Source: an uncultured Lacinutrix sp. (lineage in GTDB: Bacteria; Bacteroidota; Bacteroidia; Flavobacteriales; Flavobacteriaceae). From it: a DNA stretch of 64,000 nt. How positions within the stretch are numbered: position 1 is the first letter of the stretch; every line of letters begins with the position of its first letter. The notes beneath the pieces were generated by a model. That model searched no databases and was not told the origin of the DNA. It saw nothing but the letters and a program-made list of their open reading frames with translations. Location of the stretch: the NCBI RefSeq assembly GCF_947500605.1, contig NZ_CANMSJ010000014.1, forward strand, positions 1 to 64,000, read 5' to 3'. Shown one piece after another: positions 9,672-18,563 of the stretch. Position numbers and translations under genes: made by a program.

Positions 9672-10568
9672 TTAGTTGTTGTCTGTAAGCTGAAGAAATT
9701 GCTCTTCTAAACTTTCTTTTCGCATCACTAAATGAGAAATATATATACCGCTTTCTACTAATTGTTTATTAAATTCTGAAGCAGATAAAGGAGCATTTAA
9801 AAAAGCAGTAATTAAGCCATCCTTTTCTATGGTTTTTTCTATTGATTGATGTTGCTCTAAAAACTGAAGTAGTTTGGCTTCATTTTCACATTTTAATTCA
9901 AAGAAACCTTCGCTAGAAATCATTTCGTCTACACGACCAGAGTATAACTTTTCTCCTTTTCTAAGTACTACAACATGGGTACAAACTTTTTCAACTTCAT
10001 CTAATAAATGCGAAGCTAAAAGTATAGTTGTACCTTGACTTGCAATTTGTTTTATAATCGCTCTAATTTGATGAATACCTTGAGGGTCTAATCCGTTTGT
10101 TGGTTCATCTAAAATTAAAATTTCTGGATCGTTAAGTAGGGCAGAAGCAATAGCTAAACGTTGTTTCATACCTAGAGAGTAGGTTTTAAACTTACTGTGT
10201 TTTCTTTCCGTAAGCCCAACAACTTCTAGTTTCTCGTCTATTTTAGAATAGTCTATGCCTTTAATTTTACAAACCAATTGGAGGTTTTTGTAGGCCGACA
10301 TGTATGGGTAAAAATTTGGTCGCTCGATAATAGCTCCAACTTTTTTTAATGCTTCATGCGTGGAAATAGTACCATCAAACCATTTAAAATCTCCACTGGT
10401 TTTATTTACAACATTTAGTGTAATCCCTAAGGTTGTAGATTTTCCACTTCCGTTTGGGCCTAAAATGCCGTAAACATTACCTTTTTTAATGGTGAAAGAA
10501 AGATTTTTTACAGCAGTTAAATTGCCGTATTTTTTAGTAAGATTGCTAATTTGAAGGATGGTTTCCAA
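9672..10568 (-). CDS. ABC transporter ATP-binding protein
   Basis: All ABC ATPase motifs are present in 298 residues: Walker A GPNGSGKST (37-45), signature SLGMKQ (131-136), Walker B ILILDEP (150-156) and the switch histidine H187 in LASHLLDE. The C-terminal 90 residues are the variable extension seen in ABC-2 exporter ATPases. The reading frame starts with TTG (10566-10568), and no in-frame ATG lies just upstream. The protein starting METILQISNLTKKYG fits the family N-terminus, so TTG is the likely start. It energises the permease at 8760-9593. Confidence 0.88.
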   Translation of the reverse strand: METILQISNLTKKYGNLTAVKNLSFTIKKGNVYGILGPNGSGKSTTLGITLNVVNKTSGDFKWFDGTISTHEALKKVGAIIERPNFYPYMSAYKNLQLVCKIKGIDYSKIDEKLEVVGLTERKHSKFKTYSLGMKQRLAIASALLNDPEILILDEPTNGLDPQGIHQIRAIIKQIASQGTTILLASHLLDEVEKVCTHVVVLRKGEKLYSGRVDEMISSEGFFELKCENEAKLLQFLEQHQSIEKTIEKDGLITAFLNAPLSASEFNKQLVESGIYISHLVMRKESLEEQFLQLTDNN

Positions 10569-10583
10569 GATGATTGATTTTAG

Positions 10584-10616
10584 ATACTAAACTGTATTTA
10601 AATAAAGGCTTAGTAT
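10584..10616. promoter_or_regulatory. Inverted repeat in the divergent promoter region
   Basis: ATACTAA (10584-10590) is repeated inverted as TTAGTAT (10610-10616). It lies between the divergent ABC ATPase gene and the gene at 10701. It could be a regulator site for the exporter; the sequence offers no further support. Confidence 0.25.
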
Positions 10617-10700
10617 AGATGGTTTTAAAGTAAGACGAAGCTAGGAAACTTTTGTTACAACATAAGTATTAATTTTCTAAATTTGAGAATTCTTAAAGTT

Positions 10701-11759
10701 ATGAAAGATTTAAAAATTTCCAGAAAAAAACCGTCTTATCCAATTAATAAAAGATTGCATGGTTATTTAGACGAGTATAATAGAAACACACGTGCTTCTA
10801 TGGATTATGATGACCTTTTAAGGTTTCAAGGTTCTATTACTGTTTACGATAAAGATGATAATGATACACTTTGGATTCGTGTGTATTATAGTGATTCAGA
10901 TAGAGCAGAAATAGATTTAAGTCTTAAACGCGTGTATACAAAATTGCATAGTGATGGTAACGAAAAGACTATTCCGTTTTTAAATGTAGATGCTGTAGAT
11001 TATTGCACTTTTGGTAATTCTAAACCTTTTCGAGTAAAAGTTAGAAACATATTAAACGATAATTACACCTATTTTTATGTTAAGAAAGCTGATGCTTCTC
11101 GTATTTATGGTTTAGAATTAGAGCACATGTTATCGCCTTATAATCTTAATTTTATGGTGTATAAAGATACGCTTATAGAAGAACATATTACAGGAATTCC
11201 TGGCGATGAATTTATAGAAAAAAAACTATCAAGTTGTACTCCAGCAGAGAAGTCGCAAATAGCGAAAGAGTTTGTAAAGTTTAACGAACGTTGTATGATT
11301 AGGTTACTTGGCGATATGCGAGCTTATAATTACGTTATTGTACCAACACATGATTTCGATCAGGTTATTTACAATATTCGTGCTATAGATTTCGATCAAC
11401 AATGTTACGAAGGCAAGTTTAACGTTTATAGGCCACAGTTTTTTAAAGAGAATTTAAAAATGGTGCAATTGGTTTCTGGTAGATTTCAAAAAGAATCTAT
11501 AGACCAATATAAAATGGAAGAGCGCTCTATAATAGCTAAAAGATTAATAAGCTTTCACGATAGAATAGATGCGCTTTTAGATTGTATGATAAACGATACT
11601 ATTTCTACGCAAGATAATATAGAGTTACTTAAAAGTAAAATATACGATCATACGTTAGACGTAAAGTTTAAGAATAGTGATAATATGGGACACATTCTAA
11701 AAAGTGCTTTGCAGTTTGTAAAGCGTAATTATGAAGATGTGAACCTAAAAGATCTTTAG
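10701..11759 (+). CDS. Conserved protein of unknown function
   Basis: I do not recognise a named domain in this 352-residue protein. It has no signal peptide or membrane helix and looks cytoplasmic, with a mixed alpha/beta composition. Regions rich in charged and aromatic residues include FKKADASRIYG-like and YNIRAIDFDQQCYEGKF segments. The ATG at 10701 is preferred over a TTG 18 bases upstream. The gene stands alone on the plus strand, divergent from the ABC exporter. It overlaps the last 4 bases of the convergent pRiA4b-like gene. The RAIDFDQQ stretch might suggest a kinase-like DFD motif, but the rest does not support a kinase call. Confidence 0.6.
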   Translation: MKDLKISRKKPSYPINKRLHGYLDEYNRNTRASMDYDDLLRFQGSITVYDKDDNDTLWIRVYYSDSDRAEIDLSLKRVYTKLHSDGNEKTIPFLNVDAVDYCTFGNSKPFRVKVRNILNDNYTYFYVKKADASRIYGLELEHMLSPYNLNFMVYKDTLIEEHITGIPGDEFIEKKLSSCTPAEKSQIAKEFVKFNERCMIRLLGDMRAYNYVIVPTHDFDQVIYNIRAIDFDQQCYEGKFNVYRPQFFKENLKMVQLVSGRFQKESIDQYKMEERSIIAKRLISFHDRIDALLDCMINDTISTQDNIELLKSKIYDHTLDVKFKNSDNMGHILKSALQFVKRNYEDVNLKDL

Positions 11760-12259
11760 TTCCAGTTTTCGTCGAAATCTAAGTTATCGTAATCGTTAAC
11801 ATCGAAATCGTCATCAAATTCGTCTTTTTCTGCTTCAAATATTTTATCTGGAGCATCGTCAGGTACTTGACCTTGAACAAACATTAAGTTCGGGTAGTCT
11901 ACACCTTCATCTTCTTCGGCAATATCAGCAAGTTCTACATAAAATGTCCACATGCTTAAAAAGTCGTAAACATAAATAAGTTTTGTTTGCGCTTCATGAA
12001 CAGTGTCCGATAAAGACGTTTCGTTCATTAAACGCACTTCGTTCATGCCTTCGCTCATGTCAAAAAGAGAAATTTCTTCACCTTGATTCCATTGGTCGTC
12101 ACTTAAATAAAAGGATGCCATTTCTGTACCATCAAAACCAAAAGACTGCGTAATAGTATTATGCAAATCTTCCATTGTATCTGTCTCTTTAATCTCTAAA
12201 TCGCGGAAGATATCTTCTTCTGTATCGTTGTCTAAAATGACTCTAAATCTGTAAATCAT
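11756..12259 (-). CDS. Plasmid pRiA4b ORF-3-like protein
   Basis: The protein has 167 residues. The N-terminal half (MIYRFRVILDNDTEEDIFRDLEI ... FGFDGTEMASFYLSDDQW) matches the pRiA4b ORF-3 / TnpR-passenger fold as I know it, a small domain of unclear function common on chromosomes and plasmids. The C-terminal 30 residues are very acidic (EKDEFDDDFDVNDYDNLDFD). There is no signal peptide. It overlaps the convergent upstream gene by 4 bases and has its own TAnnTTTG box at 12280-12287. No transposase is nearby, so it looks like a resident chromosomal copy. Confidence 0.7.
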   Translation of the reverse strand: MIYRFRVILDNDTEEDIFRDLEIKETDTMEDLHNTITQSFGFDGTEMASFYLSDDQWNQGEEISLFDMSEGMNEVRLMNETSLSDTVHEAQTKLIYVYDFLSMWTFYVELADIAEEDEGVDYPNLMFVQGQVPDDAPDKIFEAEKDEFDDDFDVNDYDNLDFDENWN

Positions 12260-12279
12260 GATTATATAAAATAGGTTTG

Positions 12280-12287
12280 CAAAGGTA
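12280..12287 (-). promoter_or_regulatory. -7 box (TACCTTTG) for the pRiA4b-like gene
   Basis: The minus strand reads TACCTTTG, 20 bases upstream of the ATG at 12259. It lies in the 41-base gap after ctaA, so the gene is probably transcribed independently. Confidence 0.5.
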
Positions 12288-12300
12288 TGCGTTTTTATAC

Positions 12301-13314
12301 TTACTTGCTAAATCTGTGTAAAGTAAATGTCATGGCGCTTAATAAGAAAAAAGCACCAATTTGGTGTGCTACACCTAACCATAAAGGGACTTGGTATATA
12401 ATAGTTAAAACACCTAATAAAAATTGAAAACCAACTAGTATTAGTAATGCGTTAACTCCTTTTATTTGGTGATTTGTACGTGTTAATTTTTTAGATTGAA
12501 CCCAAATAATTAGTATTATAATTACTACAAGGTAGGCAAATGTTCTGTGTACAAACTGAATACCACTTGGGTTTTCTATAAGGTTTTTATAAAAAGGACT
12601 AAGTACATAAACAGTTTCGTGCATAAATTTACTTTCGTTCATTAAAGGCCAATGGTTATGTAATAATCCCGCTTTTAAACCTGCAACAAAAGCACCATAA
12701 ATAATTTGAAAAACTAATATAATATAACCAACAATTATAAGGTTTCTAAACTTTTTGTCGATAGCCTTTCTTTCTGGGAATATTAAATCTAGCGCAACCC
12801 ATAGTGTTGCAGCAAACGTTAAGAATGCCGTTGTTAGGTGTGCTGCTAATCTAAAATGACTTACATCTGGTTTGTCTACCAATCCGCTTTTTACCATATA
12901 CCAGCCTAAAAAGCCTTGAAAACCGCCAAGAAAAAGAAGGACGATACATTTTTTAATTGTCTTTCTTGTGAGTTGTTTAGTCGCTAAAAAGTATAAAAAT
13001 GGAATGATAAAAACCATACCAATTAATCTACCAATAACTCTGTGTAGCCACTCCCAAAAATAGATACTTTTAAAATCTTCTATAGTAAAATGGGCATGCA
13101 ATTTTTGAAACTCAGGATATTGTTGATACAATGCAAAAGCTTCTTGCCATTCTACTTCTCCAATAGGAGGAATGGTGCCTGTTATTAATTTGTAATTAGA
13201 AATAGATAAACCAGAATCTGTGAGTCTAGTAATACCTCCAACAATTACCATGATAAAGATTAAAATACAGCCAGTAAAAAGCCAGTAAATTACTTTTTTG
13301 TTATCCTTTTTCAT
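12301..13314 (-). CDS. ctaA: Heme A synthase (COX15/CtaA family)
   Basis: This 337-residue integral membrane protein has eight predicted helices. Diagnostic segments are ITRLTDSGLSI near residue 30 (the GGxTRLTxSGLS motif), FWEWLHRVIGRLIG (about 86-99, haem-binding histidine), a HFRLAAHLTTAF segment (about 154) and FVHRTFAYLVV in the second half. The family oxidises the methyl group of haem O to the formyl group of haem A for cytochrome oxidase, acting in the inner membrane. The length suits the larger COX15-like type. The stop of the GNAT gene lies only 1 base upstream of its ATG, which suggests one transcript from tsaC through cca, GNAT and ctaA. Confidence 0.9.
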   Translation of the reverse strand: MKKDNKKVIYWLFTGCILIFIMVIVGGITRLTDSGLSISNYKLITGTIPPIGEVEWQEAFALYQQYPEFQKLHAHFTIEDFKSIYFWEWLHRVIGRLIGMVFIIPFLYFLATKQLTRKTIKKCIVLLFLGGFQGFLGWYMVKSGLVDKPDVSHFRLAAHLTTAFLTFAATLWVALDLIFPERKAIDKKFRNLIIVGYIILVFQIIYGAFVAGLKAGLLHNHWPLMNESKFMHETVYVLSPFYKNLIENPSGIQFVHRTFAYLVVIIILIIWVQSKKLTRTNHQIKGVNALLILVGFQFLLGVLTIIYQVPLWLGVAHQIGAFFLLSAMTFTLHRFSK

Positions 13315-13315
13315 A

Positions 13316-13771
13316 TTAATCTAATATTTTTTTAAAGCACAAACTATTTTCCATGTCTTTGTATTGTCCGTAATTAGGAATAATACTGTACTCACAATTT
13401 TTATAAAATGAAACAGCTTCAACTTGTCGAGTTCCTGTTTCTAAAACTAAAGCTGAAAAACCACTTTCTTTAGCCCAAAGCTCTAATGTTTTTAGAATGT
13501 TGCGAGCAATACCTTGTCCTCTATAATTATGAACTGTAAACATGCGTTTAATTTCGGCAGTGTTATTATCGTTAAAAGCTTTAAAAGCACCACATCCAAC
13601 AGGGATATTATCCTTGTAAGCAATAACAACATGTTTTAAAACGTCTATATTATTAAACTGATTATAAAAATCATGCTCATCACCATCAGTAATTTTTAAG
13701 TAACTGTCGAGTGCTTTTACTAGAGCAATAAAATCTGGATTTTCAGAATCTGTTTTTATAATATTCAGCAT
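13316..13771 (-). CDS. GNAT family N-acetyltransferase
   Basis: The protein has 151 residues with the GNAT acetyl-CoA loop RGQGIARNILKTLELWA (about residues 84-100). A beta-bulge segment ALVLETGTRQVEAVSFYKNCEY typical of the family follows. The N-terminal part, VKALDSYLKITDGDEHDFYNQFN, resembles YhfO/YjgM-like small-molecule acetyltransferases. The substrate is unknown. It lies between cca and ctaA with gaps of 2 and 1 bases, so it is co-transcribed with them, though its neighbours do not reveal its substrate. Confidence 0.82.
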   Translation of the reverse strand: MLNIIKTDSENPDFIALVKALDSYLKITDGDEHDFYNQFNNIDVLKHVVIAYKDNIPVGCGAFKAFNDNNTAEIKRMFTVHNYRGQGIARNILKTLELWAKESGFSALVLETGTRQVEAVSFYKNCEYSIIPNYGQYKDMENSLCFKKILD

Positions 13772-13773
13772 AA

Positions 13774-15192
13774 TTAATCTGAAATTTTTAAACCTAAAGC
13801 TTTTCCTTTTTCTAACATTAAATTAAAAGCGGCTTCGTGTTCGTTTGGTATGTCTCCTTCTAAAATAGCTTCTTTTATAGCTTCTTTAATAAGGCCTATT
13901 TCTCTTGAAGGTTTTATGTTAAAAGTTTCCATAATTTCTTCACCAGAAACTGGTGGTTGAAAATTACGAACGCTATCTTTCTCTTCAACTTCAACTATTT
14001 TCTCTCTAACAATTTTAAAATTGTTATGATACTTGTTAAATTTCTTTGGGTTTTTTGTAGTAATATCAGCCTCGCAAAGCGTCATTAAGTCTTCTACATA
14101 ATCACCAGCATCGAACACTAAACGTCTCACGGCAGAATCTGTTACAATATCTTGAGCTAAGACAATTGGTCGCGAGCTCATAAATACTAATTTTTGTACA
14201 AATTTCATTTTTTCATTAAGCGGCATTTTTAAACGCTTAAATAAATGATACACCATTTTAGAGCCTTCAAATTCATGAGCATGAAATGTCCAACCTACTT
14301 TTTTGCTAAATCTTTTTGTTGGTGCTTTTCCAATATCATGGAGTAGTGCAGCCCAACGTAACCAAACATCGTTTGTGTGTTTTGCAATATTATCTACAAC
14401 TTCTAAAGTGTGGTAAAAGTTGTCTTTATGTTTTTGTCCTTCAACTTCATCAATGCCTTTTAAGGCTGTTAATTCTGGAAGAATATATTTTAATAATCCT
14501 GTTTCTTCTAAAAGTAAAAAGCCAATAGAAGGTGTTTTGCTTTCTAAAATTTTATTAAGCTCTACAACAATACGTTCGTTAGTAATTATCTTAATACGTT
14601 CGTTATTTCTTGTAATAGCATCAAGCGATTCTTTTTCAATTGTGAATCCTAATTGTGTTGCAAACCTTATAGCTCTCATCATACGAAGCGGATCGTCGCT
14701 ATACGTAATATCTGGATCTAAAGGCGTACGAATTATTTTGTACTCTAAATCTTGAACACCATTAAACGGATCTAACAAATCACCAAAATTTGCTTCAGAT
14801 AAATCGAGAGCTAATGCATTAATGCTAAAATCGCGACGGTTTTGGTCGTCTTGTAATGTGCCGTTTTCTACTACAGGATTTCTGCTGTTCTCGTTATAAG
14901 ATTCTTTTCGTGCTCCAACAAATTCGACTTCTATATCGTTAAGTTTTAGCATTGCAGTTCCGTACGTTTTAAAAACTTGAACTTTTGGTTTGTTGGGAAG
15001 GTTTTTAGCTACTTGTTTTGCTAAAGCAATTCCGCTTCCAATGGCAACTACATCTATATCTTTTGCATCACCACGTTTTAATAAATAATCGCGAACAAAA
15101 CCTCCAATAACATAACTGTCCAAGTTTAATTCGGCAGCAGATTTGGAAATTGTTTTAAAAATAGTGTGGTTTAGTGCTTCTTTGTAATTCAT
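13774..15192 (-). CDS. cca: CCA tRNA nucleotidyltransferase with HD domain
   Basis: This 472-residue class II nucleotidyltransferase has the YVIGGFVRD motif (28-35) followed by the metal-binding DID at 45-47. Next come [11 protein letters not shown], the tRNA-NucTransf2 helical region ([12 protein letters not shown]), and an HD phosphohydrolase domain (HTLEVVD ... LLHDIGK) at about 255-300. It adds or repairs the 3'-CCA of tRNAs; the HD domain may give phosphatase or nuclease activity. Poly(A) polymerases share the head domain, but the HD fusion favours CCA addition. It lies 18 bases downstream of the tsaC-like gene, so two tRNA maturation genes are adjacent. Confidence 0.9.
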   Translation of the reverse strand: MNYKEALNHTIFKTISKSAAELNLDSYVIGGFVRDYLLKRGDAKDIDVVAIGSGIALAKQVAKNLPNKPKVQVFKTYGTAMLKLNDIEVEFVGARKESYNENSRNPVVENGTLQDDQNRRDFSINALALDLSEANFGDLLDPFNGVQDLEYKIIRTPLDPDITYSDDPLRMMRAIRFATQLGFTIEKESLDAITRNNERIKIITNERIVVELNKILESKTPSIGFLLLEETGLLKYILPELTALKGIDEVEGQKHKDNFYHTLEVVDNIAKHTNDVWLRWAALLHDIGKAPTKRFSKKVGWTFHAHEFEGSKMVYHLFKRLKMPLNEKMKFVQKLVFMSSRPIVLAQDIVTDSAVRRLVFDAGDYVEDLMTLCEADITTKNPKKFNKYHNNFKIVREKIVEVEEKDSVRNFQPPVSGEEIMETFNIKPSREIGLIKEAIKEAILEGDIPNEHEAAFNLMLEKGKALGLKISD

Positions 15193-15210
15193 TTTATTTT
15201 TACTAACTAG

Positions 15211-15786
15211 CTATTCACGAATAATTTTTACACCACCACTATTACTTAATTTTATAATAGTTGAAGGGTTTCCTCCATTCTTTTGTCTATGCAAATTTAC
15301 CACATAATCTACACCTTTTAAAATCACTTCATCTATTTCTTTAAAGGATTTAGGTGTCGGTTTTCCTGCAAGATTTGCAGATGTAGAAACTATTGGTCTC
15401 CCTAAATATCTAATCATTCTTTTGCAAAAATCGTGATCTACAATTCTTATTGCTAAAGTGTTATCATCTGCTACTAAATTTTCAGCAATTCCAGCTGGAG
15501 CATCGTAAATAACTGTGGTAGGTTTATCTGCAATATCTAAAATAGTATATGCCATTTTAGGTACATTATCAACATGTCTTTCTAACATGCTGTAGTTATT
15601 CACTAAACAAATTAGTGCCTTATTATCTGCTCTTTGTTTTAGTTTATATATTTTCTGTACCGCTTCAGCGTTTGTCGCATCGCAACCAATTCCCCAAACA
15701 GTATCTGTTGGATATAAAATTAGTCCACCGCGTTTTAAAACTTCTAAAGCTTTTTCTATTTCTTCTTTCATTATTTCTTGAGACAT
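15211..15786 (-). CDS. tsaC: L-threonylcarbamoyladenylate synthase (YrdC/Sua5)
   Basis: The protein has 191 residues and is a single YrdC domain without the extra Sua5 C-terminal domain. The YrdC signature LKRGGLILYPTDTVWGIGCD is at about 17-36, followed by KIYKLKQRADNKALICLV, RPIVSTSANLAGKPTP and PSTIIKLS. The enzyme makes threonylcarbamoyl-AMP from threonine, bicarbonate and ATP for the t6A modification of ANN-decoding tRNAs. It is the first gene of a minus-strand run with cca, the GNAT gene and ctaA, and has a clear promoter box 24 bases upstream of its ATG. Confidence 0.9.
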   Translation of the reverse strand: MSQEIMKEEIEKALEVLKRGGLILYPTDTVWGIGCDATNAEAVQKIYKLKQRADNKALICLVNNYSMLERHVDNVPKMAYTILDIADKPTTVIYDAPAGIAENLVADDNTLAIRIVDHDFCKRMIRYLGRPIVSTSANLAGKPTPKSFKEIDEVILKGVDYVVNLHRQKNGGNPSTIIKLSNSGGVKIIRE

Positions 15787-15809
15787 ATTGGCCTTAATTT
15801 TGGAGTATG

Positions 15810-15817
15810 CAAAGATA
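15810..15817 (-). promoter_or_regulatory. -7 box (TATCTTTG) for tsaC-cca-GNAT-ctaA
   Basis: The minus strand reads TATCTTTG, a perfect TAnnTTTG box, centred about 27 bases upstream of the tsaC ATG. This implies a very short leader. Confidence 0.55.
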
Positions 15818-15881
15818 ATAAATATATGAGCGTTTATGTTTTGAATACTAATGATTTCGCCATATAATAAAAAAAATTATG

Positions 15882-15889
15882 TAGTTTTG
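15882..15889 (+). promoter_or_regulatory. -7 box (TAGTTTTG) for the glycan cluster
   Basis: The plus strand reads TAGTTTTG, matching TAnnTTTG, 31 bases upstream of the aminotransferase ATG. It could drive the plus-strand run 15921-20123. Confidence 0.45.
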
Positions 15890-15920
15890 TTTATACTATT
15901 TTATGGATCGATAAATATAA

Positions 15921-17003
15921 ATGGAGAACGAAAGAATTAATGTTACCAAAACTTTTTTGCCTAAGCAAAGCGAGTATCAAAAAATACTTAGTAGGTCTTG
16001 GGATAAAAGTTGGATAACCAATAGAGGCGAATTGGTTTTAGAATTAGAAAATAAAATTAAAAGCCAATATAACATCACTAATATTCTTGCTACCACAAAT
16101 GGAACGTTGCCATTACAAATAGCTATTAAATGTTTAGGTTTAAAAGGAGATATTATTACAACTCCTTTTAGTTATGTTGCAACCACCTCTAGTATTATTT
16201 GGGAAGGTTGCACTCCTGTATTTGTAGATATAGATATCGATACGTTTAATATAGATCCCTTAAAAATAGAAAGTGCAATAACTCCAGATACCTCTGCAAT
16301 ACTAGCTACACATGTTTTTGGGAATCCTTGCGATATCGATGCTATAGAAAAAATAGCAAAAAAGCATAATTTAAAAGTTATTTACGATGCTGCACATTGC
16401 TTTGGTGTAAGCTATAAAGGGCAATCTATTTTCGAGTACGGCGATGTAAGTACGTGTAGTTTTCATGCTACTAAAATATTTCATACTGGTGAAGGCGGTG
16501 CTTTATTTGCAAAAAATAAAGCCTTGTTTGATAAGTTATACTATCATCATAATTTTGGACATAAAGGAGCTACAGATTTTCATGGATTGGGTGTAAATGC
16601 TAAAATTAGTGAGCTGCAAGCAGCAATGGGATTAGCTGTTTTTCCTTATATAGATTCTATTTTCGAAAGAAGAGAGACGCTTTATAAATTATACAAAAAA
16701 GAATTAAAAGGAAAAGTTAAGTTTCAAAAAATAGAAAGTAATTGCGACTATAACTATTCTTATATACCAGTAGTTTTAAAGTCTGAAGAGCAATTACTTC
16801 AGGTTATAAAAGAGCTGAATAATAACAATATATTTCCAAGACGTTACTTTAATCCTTCATTAAATACAATCGATTACGTTAATGGCGATGTTATGCCAAT
16901 TTCCGAAGATATTTCTAATAGAATAATGTGTTTGCCACTTTATTATGATTTAAAAGAATCTCAGGTAAAGTCTATTGTTTTTAAAATGCTAAACGTACTA
17001 TAA
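15921..17003 (+). CDS. DegT/DnrJ/EryC1/StrS family sugar aminotransferase
   Basis: The protein has 360 residues with the fold-type I PLP aminotransferase layout of the DegT family: TTNGTLPLQIAIKCLG (58-73), YDAAHCFG with D156 for the PLP nitrogen, and the PLP lysine K185 in FHATKIFHTGEGGA. The family transaminates NDP-4-keto or 3-keto sugars to amino sugars using glutamate. No sugar dehydratase or oxidoreductase lies next to it, so the keto-sugar must come from elsewhere. The following genes encode hexapeptide-repeat acyltransferases that could N-acylate its product. It starts the plus-strand glycan operon; the next ATG is 1 base after its stop. Confidence 0.88.
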   Translation: MENERINVTKTFLPKQSEYQKILSRSWDKSWITNRGELVLELENKIKSQYNITNILATTNGTLPLQIAIKCLGLKGDIITTPFSYVATTSSIIWEGCTPVFVDIDIDTFNIDPLKIESAITPDTSAILATHVFGNPCDIDAIEKIAKKHNLKVIYDAAHCFGVSYKGQSIFEYGDVSTCSFHATKIFHTGEGGALFAKNKALFDKLYYHHNFGHKGATDFHGLGVNAKISELQAAMGLAVFPYIDSIFERRETLYKLYKKELKGKVKFQKIESNCDYNYSYIPVVLKSEEQLLQVIKELNNNNIFPRRYFNPSLNTIDYVNGDVMPISEDISNRIMCLPLYYDLKESQVKSIVFKMLNVL

Positions 17004-17004
17004 A

Positions 17005-17934
17005 ATGAAATTAGATCAAATTATAAGTTTTTTAGAAACGAATAGTATTCCATTTCAAGTAAATTCTACAAATACTATTACATCTTACAAGCCAGCAAGC
17101 TTAAAGAATGTAATAGAAAACGGAATATATTTTATTATGGGAGATATTAATATTTCTAATATTAATAACAGTATAATCTTTACTTCGGAAGCAAAAAACG
17201 AATCTATAAACGCTACCAACATTAGTATTTCGGTAACTAATCCGCAATTAACACATTATAAGTTGTGTGGAGTATTTGCAGAAAAGAGAAAAACTAATAT
17301 TCATGAAACAGCAATTATTGATAAAGATGCTGTAATAGGAAATAATGTATATATAGGTCCTTATTGTGTTTTAGAAAAATGTGTTATTGGAGATAATGTG
17401 GTTTTAAATAGTCATGTTGTAATTTATAACAATACAGAAATAAACGATAAAGTGTTTATAGATAGCAATAGTTGTATTGGTGCAAGTGGTTTGGCTTGGA
17501 TTTGGGATGAAGATGGAAATAGAATTATGCAACCACAATTAGGAGGCGTAATTGTAGAAGCAGATTGCCATATTGCAACAGATGTTACTATTGTAAAAGG
17601 TTCTTTGTCTGAAAACACATGCATAGGTAAAGGCACTGTTATTGCCCATGGTACTAAAATAGGACATGGTGCACAAGTTGGTACAAATGTGCATATGGCG
17701 AATAATGTTAGTTTGGCAGGTAATGCAGAAATTGGTGATAGAACTTTTTTGGGAAGTGCGTCTATAATATCATCAAACATTAAAATCCCTCATAATACTA
17801 TCGTTGGCGCAGGAGCCATGGTAAACAAAAACTTTGATGAAGAATTTTGTACTTTAGCGGGCATACCAGCTAAAGTTCTTAAAAGAGAAAATTATAAAAA
17901 TAAACCTAAAGGAGCTCCAAAGCCTTTTAATTAA
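17005..17934 (+). CDS. LpxD-like hexapeptide-repeat acyltransferase
   Basis: This 309-residue protein has an N-terminal domain of about 95 residues that resembles the LpxD uridine-binding domain (SLKNVIENGIYFIMGD). A long left-handed beta-helix of isoleucine/valine-led hexapeptides follows (AVIGNNVYIGPYCVLEKCVIGDNVVLNSHVV ... IGDRTFLGSASII). Histidine residues in IAHGTKIGHGAQVGTNVHMA are candidates for the catalytic base. True LpxD adds a hydroxy fatty acid to UDP-acylglucosamine in lipid A synthesis. The setting beside a sugar aminotransferase suggests instead N-acylation of a rare amino sugar, which is inference. It sits between two co-directional genes with gaps of 1 and 5 bases. Confidence 0.75.
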   Translation: MKLDQIISFLETNSIPFQVNSTNTITSYKPASLKNVIENGIYFIMGDINISNINNSIIFTSEAKNESINATNISISVTNPQLTHYKLCGVFAEKRKTNIHETAIIDKDAVIGNNVYIGPYCVLEKCVIGDNVVLNSHVVIYNNTEINDKVFIDSNSCIGASGLAWIWDEDGNRIMQPQLGGVIVEADCHIATDVTIVKGSLSENTCIGKGTVIAHGTKIGHGAQVGTNVHMANNVSLAGNAEIGDRTFLGSASIISSNIKIPHNTIVGAGAMVNKNFDEEFCTLAGIPAKVLKRENYKNKPKGAPKPFN

Positions 17935-17939
17935 ATAAT

Positions 17940-18488
17940 ATGAATACAAGTTATATATCTAAAAGTAGTAAAATAGGAAAGAATGTTCAAATAGGATTCT
18001 TTTGTGTTATTGAAGACAACGTAGAAATTGGAGATAATACAATTATCGAAAACTATGCAATGGTTTTAAATAATTCTAAAATAGGATCTAATACTAAAAT
18101 AGGTACCTATACAAAAGTAGGTAAGAATGCTGTAGTTGGTGATAATTGTAGTTTTACATCTTATTGCGAAATTAGAGATAATTGTAAATTAGGAAACAAT
18201 GTTTCTATGGGAAGCCGTTGTACATTATCTGCAAATACAATTGTAGAAGATGATGTTATTATGAAATACGGTTTTGTAGTAACAGATACTCCAAACCTTA
18301 ACCAAAACGAGACTAAGAAAACTGGTGTATTAAAACGCAATAGTAAATTTGGAGCAAATGTAGTTATTATGCCAGCTGTTACTATTGGTGCTAATGTAGA
18401 AATTGGAGCTTGTTCTCAGGTTAGACATGATGTGCCAGATGATGAAATATGGTACGGAAGTCCTGCTAAATTTTACAGAAAAGTATAG
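17940..18488 (+). CDS. Hexapeptide-repeat acetyltransferase (WbbJ/DapH-like fold)
   Basis: The 182 residues are almost entirely left-handed beta-helix: IGKNVQIGFFCVIEDNVEIGDNTIIENYAMV, continuing in sixes to IGACSQVRHDVPDDEIWYGSPAKFYRKV. The tail VP-x-Gly-x-PAK is the usual end of sugar O/N-acetyltransferases. A loop with FVVTDTPNLNQNETKK interrupts the helix, as in related enzymes where it contributes to the active site. The likely role is acetyl transfer to a surface-glycan sugar. It is the second of three beta-helix acyltransferases in a row, and 75 bases separate it from the third. Confidence 0.75.
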   Translation: MNTSYISKSSKIGKNVQIGFFCVIEDNVEIGDNTIIENYAMVLNNSKIGSNTKIGTYTKVGKNAVVGDNCSFTSYCEIRDNCKLGNNVSMGSRCTLSANTIVEDDVIMKYGFVVTDTPNLNQNETKKTGVLKRNSKFGANVVIMPAVTIGANVEIGACSQVRHDVPDDEIWYGSPAKFYRKV

Positions 18489-18563
18489 TCTTAAAATGTA
18501 CTAATAATGACATTAAATTAAACATTTTCTTTTTTAATCTTTATTAAGCAAAATACATTTCTA

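Noticed and set aside
9268-9675. A 135-codon plus-strand frame over the ABC permease gene
   Set aside because: It lies fully opposite the permease and the ATPase gap, has no promoter box, and its residues show no domain. It is a shadow of the real genes.
11756-12259. An insertion sequence, suggested by the pRiA4b ORF-3-like gene
   Set aside because: No transposase or terminal repeats accompany it, and it has a normal chromosomal promoter box.
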